This document shows, piece by piece, positions 54,082 through 62,543 of a DNA stretch of 64,000 nt. Origin of the DNA: Symsagittifera roscoffensis (lineage: Eukaryota; Xenacoelomorpha; Acoela; Convolutidae); assembly GCF_963678635.1 (NCBI RefSeq), contig NC_087070.1:23177419-23241418 (forward strand), given 5' to 3'. The translations under genes and the position numbers were made by a program. The stretch's first letter is position 1; each line of letters opens with the position of its first letter. Below the pieces are notes generated by a model. That model was given only the letters and a program-made list of their open reading frames with translations. It made no database searches and was not told where the DNA came from.

Positions 54082-55665
54082 AGAGCACCGAAAGCAGAGA
54101 TGTTCGCGGTGGTTACCTTTGTCGAGAAATATAGGGCATACCTAGGCAGTGAGCCATTCAAGTTGCGAGTCTACAACCGGGCACTAAGCTGGCTGAAGAC
54201 GTACTCAATGGACCAAAGTTACATTGGGAGGTGGATAGTTCGCATGGACGGATACAATATGATAATTGAGCACAGAACACGAGACAAACATCAAAATGCT
54301 GACAGCTTGAGCAAGAAGACGGAGTTCTACGAGAGACAAGAACAGAGGGAGGCAGATAGACCTGAGATCAAAGATGGCTTCTCCTTCATGGACAAGGAAA
54401 CGTATGACAGTCTTCCTCTCACGAGATGGTTGGACAAATCAGGCAAACCAATAGAAGATCACCCCGAGTTACCAAAGGAAACTACAAAAAAAACAATCTT
54501 GAGAAAGAACCGAGGGATACCGATAGGAATAATGCTCAAGTCAAAGTTCGTGAGGGAGACGCTCAAAGCAAAAGGCTACGATCTCAACCAGGTAGAGACG
54601 GGGGAAGCACAAATGGACGAAGACTTAAAGGGGTTACTCGAGAGACTAGCAGATGATAAGCCCGTGATTCAAGAAAACTGTAAAGAGGAACCTGAGGTCA
54701 CAATACTGCGAAAGAGCGGGACAGCGGGAAATACCTCGAAGGTGACTAACCTTGATGGGAAGGAAGTGGTGCAGTCACTGGTTGAAAAGATCCCAGCTGA
54801 ATTACTTGAACAGACTAGAGTCAGGAGAAAGAGAGTGGAATTCAAGGAAGAAGCTGAATACCTGGGACCAGGTCAAGAGTCCGGGGAGCGGTCCACGTCC
54901 ACAGAAGAAGAAAACACAGAAGAAGAAAACACTGAAGGAGAAAATTTGTCCGGGGAGTGTGAAATGTGGGATGAGGACTCGGAAGCGAGCAGTGACAATC
55001 AAGATAGTCTCTGCATGATATTGGCAGAAGAAAAGATTAGACACCACGACAGGGAACTACAAACAGATCCGTCCTCAGGAACCTTCAACTTGGACGTGCA
55101 GGAGATACGAGGTGGTGAAGAACTTGAAAGGATTGCAGTTTCGAGGAAGCCATTCAGGGAGCTATCATGCAATTCAAATGTGAGAACAAATCTGGTGCCG
55201 GAAGACGATATGAAGGTGGTAAGGAGGATAGTATGCGTGAAGCTGAATGACGACGTCCACAACCCTGGGGAGATGAATGGGCAGATCATGGCGCTGAAGG
55301 AACATGTAAAAGCGAGATATAGGCTGTCGGACCTGATAAGAGCCCAGAAGAATGACAAGATGACAATCAATCTCTCCAAATGGATCCGAACGGGGTCCAA
55401 GGAGAAAGGGGAACTTGAAGAAGACAGCTACAAGATCCTGAGCCAGTTCTACAAAGAGAGGAAAGAGTTACTCTATCACACGGCTGATGGGGTTGTAGCA
55501 TGCAAGAGAAAAGAAGAAGACAAGATACTACACAAGCACAATCTCATCATACTACCACAATTATATCAGACAGAGGTGCTGTTCAGATCACATGATCAAA
55601 TGGGGCACCAGGGGATAGACAAAGTGCAACAAAGAATACTTCACAGGTTCGATTGGCAGGATTGA
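54082..55665 (+). CDS. RNase H end, linker and integrase zinc-binding region
   Basis: Same frame as the RT after the TAA. R-A-P-K-A-E-M-F-A-V-V-T-F carries the RNase H Glu. L-R-V-Y-N-R-A-L-S-W has Tyr (54172-54174) where copy B has the catalytic Asp (L-R-V-D-N-R-A-L), so RNase H is likely inactive. R-D-K-H-Q-N-A-D-S-L-S closes the domain. A long acidic linker (E-E-E-N-T repeats at about 54.90-54.95 kb) follows. Near the end R-S-H-D-Q-M-G-H-Q-G starts the integrase HHCC site. One base is missing near 55657, so the frame ends in W-Q-D-stop. Confidence 0.8.
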   Translation, partial: RAPKAEMFAVVTFVEKYRAYLGSEPFKLRVYNRALSWLKTYSMDQSYIGRWIVRMDGYNMIIEHRTRDKHQNADSLSKKTEFYERQEQREADRPEIKDGFSFMDKETYDSLPLTRWLDKSGKPIEDHPELPKETTKKTILRKNRGIPIGIMLKSKFVRETLKAKGYDLNQVETGEAQMDEDLKGLLERLADDKPVIQENCKEEPEVTILRKSGTAGNTSKVTNLDGKEVVQSLVEKIPAELLEQTRVRRKRVEFKEEAEYLGPGQESGERSTSTEEENTEEENTEGENLSGECEMWDEDSEASSDNQDSLCMILAEEKIRHHDRELQTDPSSGTFNLDVQEIRGGEELERIAVSRKPFRELSCNSNVRTNLVPEDDMKVVRRIVCVKLNDDVHNPGEMNGQIMALKEHVKARYRLSDLIRAQKNDKMTINLSKWIRTGSKEKGELEEDSYKILSQFYKERKELLYHTADGVVACKRKEEDKILHKHNLIILPQLYQTEVLFRSHDQMGHQGIDKVQQRILHRFDWQD

Positions 55666-57050
55666 GGAAAGCCTGTGAGAGGTGGGTGAATGCATGCCAG
55701 GCATGTTTGCAAGTGAAAGACCCAAGGAAGATGAAATTCCCACTCAAGTCGGTGGAAAGCTCGGAATTTAATGAAGTGGTGCAGATAGACCATCAGAAGA
55801 TCTGTATGACGGAGTCAGGGTATAACCAGATACTGGTTATAATTGATCACTTCACAAAGCTAGCAGAGGCGGTGCCGTGTCAAACAGCTTCAGCAGAGGA
55901 GACTTGTGACCACTTGATAACCCATTGGATATCAAGGTATGGTTGTCCAATGACTTTTCAGTCAGACAACGGCAAAGTCTTTGTGGGGGACTTGACTAAG
56001 GAATTAATGAAGAGGTCACACATAGCTCAAGCACACTCGACGACTTACCATCCTCAGACCAACGGGCTGGTAGAAAGACAGAACAGAACGTTGGTGAACA
56101 TGCTGAGGGTATACTGCTCTAGGTACATGACGGACTGGGATAAGTATCTGCCTCAAGTCGTAGGGGCATACAACAGTACTCAACACTCGACGACGGGAAT
56201 CAGTCCATTCATGATGTTGACAGGCAAAGAGAGAGCGATGCCTCTGACGTTCTTTTACCCAGAGTATGAAGGGAAGAGGACGTCGCCTCAAGCTTACGTG
56301 AAAGAGGCGATCAGGAGACAGCAGGAAATAAACGAGCTGTGCAGGAGGAACACTGCGCAGGCACAAATGAGACAGCGCAAGAAATATGATGAAAAAATAT
56401 TACAGGCGAAGCCATATGAAGTGGGCCAGTATGTGTGGGTTTTCCAGAATGTGATACCGCCCAAAGGGACGAAGGAACTACTCAAGAAATGGAGAGGACC
56501 ATTCATGATAAATGAAGTACATCAACAAGGACGGTTCTACCGCTTGAGTACTGGGCGAGCAGCACATTATGAGAAACTAAAGCCTCATGTACCATCCCCA
56601 GAGGACTGGTGTATACCAAAGGACATGGAGGGACTAGAGTACCTACTGGTGGAACCAGCATGTGAAGTGAACGAAAAAGGCACCAGAGATAAAAATGATG
56701 GCAATGAGAACTTGAGTTTGGATGACAATGAAAAAATAGACGCGGACTCTGAAGCGGAATCTTTTGTGGAAGAAGATTGGAACGATCCGGAGCAAGGTAA
56801 GGTGCCGAAGTGGACAGACCCAGACTTGTCAATACCAGCGGGGACAAGGAGTGGCAATCGCAAACGCACAGGCATGAGGTACAACAGGTACGGGGACGAT
56901 TTCCTGATCGACAAGATACAGCCCGATGACCGAAGCAAAGAACTAATAAGTGTGGGCGAGCTGGCGGCAGATGGGAATGGCAGATCATCGATGATAATGA
57001 ACACTACTCACAGGAAGATTACTCGACGCCGGAGCGGGAGACGGATTTAG
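55653..57050 (+). CDS. Integrase
   Basis: R-K-A-C-E-R-W-V-N-A-C-Q-A-C completes the zinc-binding site. DDE core: V-Q-I-D-H-Q-K-I (first Asp), F-Q-S-D-N-G-K-V-F (second Asp), then Y-H-P-Q-T-N-G-L-V-E-R-Q-N-R-T-L (Glu), with D-to-E spacing of the usual kind. C-terminal W-R-G-P-F-M-I-N-E-V with Y-R-L-S-T and H-Y-E-K-L-K-P-H is the GPY/F module. A tail with Y-N-R-Y-G-D-D-F-L-I-D follows. The frame changes at about 56975 by one base. Copy B reads on here into the macro-like module, so the last 20 or so residues of this ORF are not native. Confidence 0.85.
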   Translation: MAGLRKACERWVNACQACLQVKDPRKMKFPLKSVESSEFNEVVQIDHQKICMTESGYNQILVIIDHFTKLAEAVPCQTASAEETCDHLITHWISRYGCPMTFQSDNGKVFVGDLTKELMKRSHIAQAHSTTYHPQTNGLVERQNRTLVNMLRVYCSRYMTDWDKYLPQVVGAYNSTQHSTTGISPFMMLTGKERAMPLTFFYPEYEGKRTSPQAYVKEAIRRQQEINELCRRNTAQAQMRQRKKYDEKILQAKPYEVGQYVWVFQNVIPPKGTKELLKKWRGPFMINEVHQQGRFYRLSTGRAAHYEKLKPHVPSPEDWCIPKDMEGLEYLLVEPACEVNEKGTRDKNDGNENLSLDDNEKIDADSEAESFVEEDWNDPEQGKVPKWTDPDLSIPAGTRSGNRKRTGMRYNRYGDDFLIDKIQPDDRSKELISVGELAADGNGRSSMIMNTTHRKITRRRSGRRI

Positions 57051-57103
57051 AACAGAGCGAGATAGAGAGGAGGGAGAACACGAACCTGAGGATATTAGAA
57101 TGG

Positions 57104-57901
57104 ATGCGCGATGTCAAGAACGGAAGCGAGGAAGGACAGAGCATACAGCAAGTTGACATATCAGCGGGGAAGTACATGAAAACGGAGGATCCTCTTTTCG
57201 GCTGGACGGCAACAGACAGCCCGCTCGACATTCCGCCGGATAATTCAGACCCAGCATCATCGACGGGGACGTCGATAAATATTTTTGTCCGGGGAGTGGG
57301 GGTAGGACTTACCCACACCAAAAATTTGATGATAAAGAAACTCAGAGAAGTGAGAGAAAAGTGCGGACTGGAACTGGAAGGGGAGGAGGCCGAGCCTACC
57401 ATAAGACGGAATTTCAAAACGAAGTTTGAAATACCAAACGAATACTCAGAAAATATCCTGATACCGGATAGTGACTTCATTCTGTCAGACAGGACTAGCG
57501 CAATCTGTATCACGGCGGACATGAGTTTCAAATCAAGACTGGAAGCTGACTTCAAGAGAGAGTACCAGAACGTGGAGTTTCTGTTTAGACAGAGACCGGG
57601 ACTGGGAGGAATGACCGCGCTTCCACCATCAGTAGCACAAGTCCCGGGTAAATACCTGTGCTTCCTAGTGATGAGGGTCAATGACAGGAACACGATCGAT
57701 CCTGAACACGTGATATTGGCTCTAACGAGACTACGAGACTTCATGATTGAAAGAGGGATAACGGAGGTCTCAATGCCGGTGTATGACCCAAACAGGGGGA
57801 AATTTAGCCCAAGGGAATTGTACGCTATCCTACACGTGGTCTTCGCAGAAACTGAGATAATGGTGCATCTTCACAAGAAATACTACTTGAGCATCGCCTG
57901 A
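57104..57901 (+). CDS. Macro-domain-like C-terminal module of pol
   Basis: Open frame reaching back to about 56980. ATG 57104 is not the true start, since the protein continues from integrase in copy B. From about residue 127: S-A-I-C-I-T-A-D-M-S-F, E-A-D-F-K-R-E-Y, then Y-L-C-F-L-V-M-R-V, L-T-R-L-R-D-F, I-T-E-V-S-M-P-V-Y-D-P-N, and V-V-F-A-E-T-E-I-M-V-H-L-H. This order (strand with Ala-Asp, helix, L-V strand, helix, S-x-P strand, final V-F strand) is that of macro domains, which bind ADP-ribose. The Gly-rich loops are weak, so binding may be lost. It is kept in copy B. Confidence 0.5.
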   Translation: MRDVKNGSEEGQSIQQVDISAGKYMKTEDPLFGWTATDSPLDIPPDNSDPASSTGTSINIFVRGVGVGLTHTKNLMIKKLREVREKCGLELEGEEAEPTIRRNFKTKFEIPNEYSENILIPDSDFILSDRTSAICITADMSFKSRLEADFKREYQNVEFLFRQRPGLGGMTALPPSVAQVPGKYLCFLVMRVNDRNTIDPEHVILALTRLRDFMIERGITEVSMPVYDPNRGKFSPRELYAILHVVFAETEIMVHLHKKYYLSIA

Positions 57902-58352
57902 GTCGGGTACGCGGGGGTCTCGAGTTGGGCATGAGGGAAGAATCTCGAGTTAGGTGTGGGGGTACAAAACAGGTAAAGAATTTTAGAGGTGATTGGCATG
58001 ACAATTAATATTTTAAATGATTGATGGTGCTAAAACATAAAATGAATCTGCATGTATTTAGAAGATTTCCAATTGAACTATTTTAGTAGGACGGAAAGGA
58101 AAGGGTTTTAAATATAGTAGTGAAGGGGGGTTTTTAGGGTAGGAACACAGCCTGTTAGTCTAAAAAAATTGGGGTGTTATTTTTAGATTGATTTGGTAAA
58201 GTCAAATTGACTACTCAACTGTATTCAATTGAAGAAAGAGAACACAAGTTGAACGACACCTCAAGAAGTAAGCTCAAGTTGCTCAGGTAAACTCAAGTTG
58301 CTAATACTCAAGTTGCTCAGGTAATACTCAAGTCGCTAATACTCAAGATCAC
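57902..58352 (+). promoter_or_regulatory. Spacer between the two ORF blocks, with ACTCAAG repeats
   Basis: The only long gap inside copy D. It begins with tctcgagttgggcatgaggg and aatctcgagttaggtgtggg, and ends with repeats of actcaagttgctcaggtaa (about 58265-58350: five or more actcaag or gctcaag words). Copy B keeps a spacer of similar place and word content. It could carry a second promoter or a splice acceptor for the downstream ORFs. Two ctcaggtaa words look like splice donors. None of this is proven. Confidence 0.4.
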
Positions 58353-59324
58353 TTGGAAATTACGGAAATGGCAGATCGATTCTGGAATTCCATGCCATCG
58401 GCTTTGAAAAAACCCACACTTGACGAATTGTACAGACGTCTAAGAGACCTGGATTATACTCAAGTGAATGAGAGAATGGCAGTGATGTTGAGTTCCATCC
58501 TCCAGTTGGAGGATGAGGGCGAGTGCCGGGAGTCTGCGACAGAAGCAGTTTTGATGGTGGGCTACACCACCGATGGAATATCTAATCAAGAGCAAACCAG
58601 GTGGCTGTCTTGGAACGTGGATGGAGCAATAAGGGGGTTCGATTTGGCAAGGAACCCTGGCTTGAGTAATAATACTGAGTATGGTGCAGGGGAATTCCCA
58701 CTGCCGGTCAGACCATCAGTCAGATCCACGGGCCAGAGCACGAGCAAGACACCATTGATGTCTCGAGCACAGCAGACGGGGGAAGCGTATCCGGACGTCA
58801 GTATCATGAAGAGAGAGCTTGAGAGGACTCAGCGGGAGAGGAACAAGGCGAACCTCGACCGGGATCAAGCGGTGCTCGAGAGAGATCAGGCAAAAGTTGA
58901 GAGGGATCAAGCGCGGAGGGAACTGGACATGATGAGAGCTGAACAGCTACAGGCAGAAAGGGTGCGAGAGAAGGCCGCGAATTGCGAGCAGCTGAAGTCG
59001 GAGCTTGAAAGGATCCAGCAACGACAACGCGAGCTCGACATGCAGAAAGGAGCTAGGCCCAAAGAGCGGGTGGTGACCGGCTCAAGACCAGAGTCACGTA
59101 TGGAGGTGGATGAAGCTCCTAGGTCGAAGGGACGATTCAACCTCGATCGCGCTGCTCAAGAACATATGAACGAAGGGTTAGAGGTGTGGATACCGTCTGA
59201 ATCAGCGTCCTCCCTGCGTGGTCTAGAGACACAAGTAATACGCCCGTTGATGGACGTCGCGCTGCCTGGATATACGCCAAGTTCGACCCCGGGTAGTAGT
59301 CAGGTAAGTGGTAGCTCGTCATGA
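58353..59324 (+). CDS. ORF4, coiled-coil protein (323 aa)
   Basis: The first ATG is 58353. The better start is ATG 58368 (M-A-D-R-F), since copy B begins at the same residues. N-terminal helical region with Y-R-R-L-R-D-L-D and R-M-A-V-M-L. From about residue 150 a coiled coil with exact heptads: L-D-R-D-Q-A-V, L-E-R-D-Q-A-K, V-E-R-D-Q-A-R (58852-58920). The C-terminal part is Ser/Pro-rich. No known family. Its stop TGA overlaps the next ATG as ATGA (59321-59324). Probably a multimerising structural or adaptor protein. Confidence 0.65.
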   Translation: MEITEMADRFWNSMPSALKKPTLDELYRRLRDLDYTQVNERMAVMLSSILQLEDEGECRESATEAVLMVGYTTDGISNQEQTRWLSWNVDGAIRGFDLARNPGLSNNTEYGAGEFPLPVRPSVRSTGQSTSKTPLMSRAQQTGEAYPDVSIMKRELERTQRERNKANLDRDQAVLERDQAKVERDQARRELDMMRAEQLQAERVREKAANCEQLKSELERIQQRQRELDMQKGARPKERVVTGSRPESRMEVDEAPRSKGRFNLDRAAQEHMNEGLEVWIPSESASSLRGLETQVIRPLMDVALPGYTPSSTPGSSQVSGSSS

Positions 59325-60991
59325 CTGAAAGAGTTGCACGAGCGGCTACAACTAAGGAATCGCGAGAGTCCAGCAAGAGTGGACTTACCCTCGACGTGGG
59401 GGAGCAACCTGTCAGGAGTGTGGTAATCTCGAGTTACAAAAAGAATACGGAAGGTAGATACCACAGGCACAATCGGATGGACTGGAGCACGGCGCAGAGA
59501 GACAGGAGAGATTGCTTCCATGACGCAGCTTGGGTGGAATACCTCACGCAGCCACGTGTGCCCGAGGGGGCGGTTCACCTGATCATAGGGGACAGCTTGT
59601 TGCGGGTGCTGACCCGGATCCAGTCCCATTGGCAAACGGGGATCTTGAGCTTCGCTGGTGCCGCGACGCCGCAGATGCTAGCGACACTTGAGATGCTAGG
59701 TATGGCAAGAGTATACACGGTGACTCTGATGGTCGGGACGAATGACGTGTCCAGGGGGGAAGCAAGGAAGGTGGCGAGGCTGCACGACAAGATGAGCTGC
59801 AATCTTGAGGAATTGCGGATTCAAATGGATCCGGCTATTCTTACGGTGTGCACCATCCCTTACAACATGAAAGCGGACCAGCATGCAATGGAGATGAACA
59901 CAAAAGTGCGAAACGTGAACGAAATAATCAGGCAGATAAACCGAAGAAGTGTCCTCCCCGTTGGGTTGTTGGACGTGGCCGAGCAAATGGAGCTATCTGC
60001 TTTCCCTGACGATGCATCCTCGGATGGTATTCACTTTGATAAGCCCAGAGGGGTGGAGTGGTTGAATGACGTCTTCCAAAGGCACATAAGCGCATTGGAG
60101 GCAGAGTTGCTAGAGACGGCACAGGTCACATTCGGACCACCCCCAAATCCACCCTTCTTCAACTCGAGGGCTTTGTCCAGTCGCTTGGGTGCGATGGCCG
60201 ATTCTAGAGACAGTTCGAGGAACAGCCGAACCAAGTTGCCGGGCGCCGCGCCCATGGAGGCTGATGAGGCAACGTCATCAACTCCCCAGGGATCGATAAT
60301 ATCCTCGGTGGTGGTGGCGGAGAAGAAGAAGCCAGAGAGACCAGCGGAGACCAGCAGGTCGAAATATGTGGAGAAGGTCAAGGAGCTGGACTTGGAAGAC
60401 CTGGAATGCAGGCTAGAGTTAGCGAAAGCTTTGGGTCTTGAGCAGGTGTCGCACGAAGACTTGGGTAGACTCCAGTGCGTGGACTGGCTGAAGGCTCACG
60501 AGACATACTTCTCGAGAGCCAAAATGACGGAGACGGCGGATCTGACTGGGATTCCCACAAAATCGGTGATGGGACCTATTAACTATAGACCTCTCAAGTC
60601 ATTAGGGAGTCCGGGACTCGTGGTGGAGCCTCCCAAACACCGAACCAGCACTGCCAGGATTAGGGTGGTCACTCCAGCACAGCTGAGGGTGGTGGACAAG
60701 CTGATGGATCCGAGAGAGATGGAATTACCAGACGCCGCGTATGAAGGTACGAAACTAGCCAATGACCCCAGATATGGGAAACCCTGCGGGAATACGCAGC
60801 TGGCCAAAACCTTAGCTGTTTATGACAGGGCAGACCCAGCCGCAGCGAGGGTGGTCATCGTGGCGGGATCGGACTTTGAGGGGACGTCTCCCAAATTGTT
60901 TTGGCCGGATATATTCATTGCCGGGAGCGGAGCTAAACCAGATGTTAACCCTGGTGGTGGCAGTAAAATCGGAGATGCCTTGCGAGCCTGA
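59321..60991 (+). CDS. ORF5 first part: SGNH/GDSL hydrolase
   Basis: Starts at the ATG overlapping the ORF4 stop. SGNH fold motifs in order: block I G-D-S-L (59588-59599, Ser92), G-A-A-T-P block II, block III G-T-N-D (59735-59746, Asn141), and block V D-G-I-H-F (Asp235, His238 at 60023-60034). All catalytic residues are present, so an active esterase or lipase-like enzyme is plausible. The substrate is unknown. A Ser/Pro-rich linker follows. V-V-I-V-A-G-S-D-F-E-G-T-S near residue 513 starts a second SGNH-like domain. The frame ends early because of an indel near 60910; copies B and C read through. Confidence 0.8.
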   Translation: MTERVARAATTKESRESSKSGLTLDVGEQPVRSVVISSYKKNTEGRYHRHNRMDWSTAQRDRRDCFHDAAWVEYLTQPRVPEGAVHLIIGDSLLRVLTRIQSHWQTGILSFAGAATPQMLATLEMLGMARVYTVTLMVGTNDVSRGEARKVARLHDKMSCNLEELRIQMDPAILTVCTIPYNMKADQHAMEMNTKVRNVNEIIRQINRRSVLPVGLLDVAEQMELSAFPDDASSDGIHFDKPRGVEWLNDVFQRHISALEAELLETAQVTFGPPPNPPFFNSRALSSRLGAMADSRDSSRNSRTKLPGAAPMEADEATSSTPQGSIISSVVVAEKKKPERPAETSRSKYVEKVKELDLEDLECRLELAKALGLEQVSHEDLGRLQCVDWLKAHETYFSRAKMTETADLTGIPTKSVMGPINYRPLKSLGSPGLVVEPPKHRTSTARIRVVTPAQLRVVDKLMDPREMELPDAAYEGTKLANDPRYGKPCGNTQLAKTLAVYDRADPAAARVVIVAGSDFEGTSPKLFWPDIFIAGSGAKPDVNPGGGSKIGDALRA

Positions 60992-61577
60992 GCTACTGCT
61001 GTTTGCAGGGATGAACGATCACTTGCATGCGACGGGGTTTCTTGAGCAGCTCAAGGGTGATGAACCTACGCCGAAGAAGATCTGGGAAGCCATCCAGACA
61101 TTATTTGCAGCCATGAATGAAGTACAAGAGAACGTTGCCTCACGATTTGGCTCCAAGACGAAAGTGGCGTTCACGACGTCCCCCGGGTACGCGAGCATGC
61201 CTCCCTCTCTGCAATTTGTGTATGCGATCTTGATCTTGATAGCAGAAGGGAATGGATGGCGTATTCTGATGGCAGCTCCCAATCGGGAACTGGAACCTAC
61301 GAACTTGAGACTTCGCAGGTCAGAACTCGCGGCGGCGTGGGCGGATGTGTCCCACGCGATGAGGGGCTTTCACGAGTTGGCCGACATCCTCATCGTATTG
61401 GACGAGGTCCTCTTGCTGGAGATATCTAACTTCGCTAGGCAACTCAAGCTCAGTCCAATTATAGGGGACGATTATCCAGTGGTGACTCACCTGACGGCCA
61501 GTCTGTGGTTTCGAAACATGGAGGTGACCATCACAAGCTCCACCAGTAAATCTAGAGGGCCGAGCAACGAGAAGTAG
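60908..61577 (+). CDS. ORF5 second SGNH-like domain
   Basis: The frame is open from 60822. The native part starts at about 60915 (L-P-G-A-E-L-N-Q-M), completing the domain whose block I lies in the previous frame. L-L-F-A-G-M-N-D-H-L-H gives block III, G-M-N-D, at 61008-61019. L-P-S-L-Q-F-V-Y-A and A-M-R-G-F follow. I see no clear block V Asp-His pair, so activity is doubtful. The TAG at 61575-61577 is in frame with 61578 onwards, and copy C reads through the same place, so it is probably nonsense. Confidence 0.6.
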
Positions 61578-62543
61578 AACGTGGCCGCATCGGAGAAGCA
61601 GCTGGAGTCGATGGTGTATCGACTGACACAAGAGGGAGGCAGGTGGCCCTTCCTGACACCAAGGCTGGAGAACGCCACGGAGAAGACAAGAGAAGATGCT
61701 CCGCTTCTGGTGAAGCAGATCTGGGATTTTCTTGAGGAGCAGCTGGGAGTGGCCGAGAAAAGGGAAATGACGGTTGGCAGGTTCGTCACAGCAGCCACCG
61801 AAGTCACGATTGGAGGATTCTGGAGGGAGCACGCAAGGGGTGAGCTGAGGACGAGGAGGGATCACGAGATTCTTGAGTTCTTGAGTCCTTGTTGGGGAAA
61901 GGAGTTCCTGGCCGGAGTGTATAGCGCAAAAGAGACCATCTTTAAAGCCTTCATACAGGAAGTATTGAATATGCCCATCAGTCTGTTGCTGGCACTGTAC
62001 CTGGTTTACCCAAGGTACCTGTTTAATATGGGCCCAGCATACATGTTCAGTCGGGGCGTGGACACCCTCCGGGTAGACGGATACTTGACATTGGTGCTTC
62101 TAACCCACGGGGAACTGGTGTCATTTCACCGACTGATGAAATACGGAGAGCCTCTGTCGATGGGAAAAACACACTCGAGTATTGACACCTACTCGTATAA
62201 GTGTGCTGCCGGGCTAAAGACGCTGCTGATACAGTACCTACTGATGCAGAACCGGCACCTGACTGGTAAAGAAAAGAGCCCGAAGACAAGAGAGGAGTGG
62301 AGGAAAGTGAATGGGGGCATGCCTCTATTGACGGACCTATGCCTGGCCATGAGATCGGACCCCATGGGGATGATCCGGGGGCTAGGGGAGGTCGTAACCT
62401 GTATCTATGGACCGGCCGTCACATTCGCGTTTCCAGATCCTCTGGTGAAAGCTTATCGACACTCAGTGACCCACGTGAGCCTCATAAGCATACTAGATGG
62501 AACGACACTTAATTGGTGTCAGCAGGAGGTGCTAAGGGCATAG
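61578..62543 (+). CDS. ORF5 C-terminal region, unknown domain
   Basis: Continues ORF5 in frame after the TAG. 320 codons from GTG 61581 to TAG 62541-62543. Contains W-P-F-L-T-P-R-L, W-D-F-L-E-E-Q-L-G, W-R-E-H-A-R-G-E-L, a hydrophobic stretch M-P-I-S-L-L-L-A-L-Y-L-V-Y-P-R-Y near residue 133 (too short and too interrupted for a sure membrane segment), and L-L-T-H-G-E-L-V-S-F. No domain recognised. In copy C the L-T-P-R-I region is fused to the SGNH-like part in one frame. The next ORF starts directly after the stop (TAGATG). Confidence 0.65.
   Translation, partial: NVAASEKQLESMVYRLTQEGGRWPFLTPRLENATEKTREDAPLLVKQIWDFLEEQLGVAEKREMTVGRFVTAATEVTIGGFWREHARGELRTRRDHEILEFLSPCWGKEFLAGVYSAKETIFKAFIQEVLNMPISLLLALYLVYPRYLFNMGPAYMFSRGVDTLRVDGYLTLVLLTHGELVSFHRLMKYGEPLSMGKTHSSIDTYSYKCAAGLKTLLIQYLLMQNRHLTGKEKSPKTREEWRKVNGGMPLLTDLCLAMRSDPMGMIRGLGEVVTCIYGPAVTFAFPDPLVKAYRHSVTHVSLISILDGTTLNWCQQEVLRA

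Noticed and set aside
61581-62543. ORF5 C-terminal region as an envelope-like membrane protein
   Set aside because: Only one short hydrophobic stretch, no signal peptide, no cleavage site, and it is the C-terminal part of the SGNH protein.
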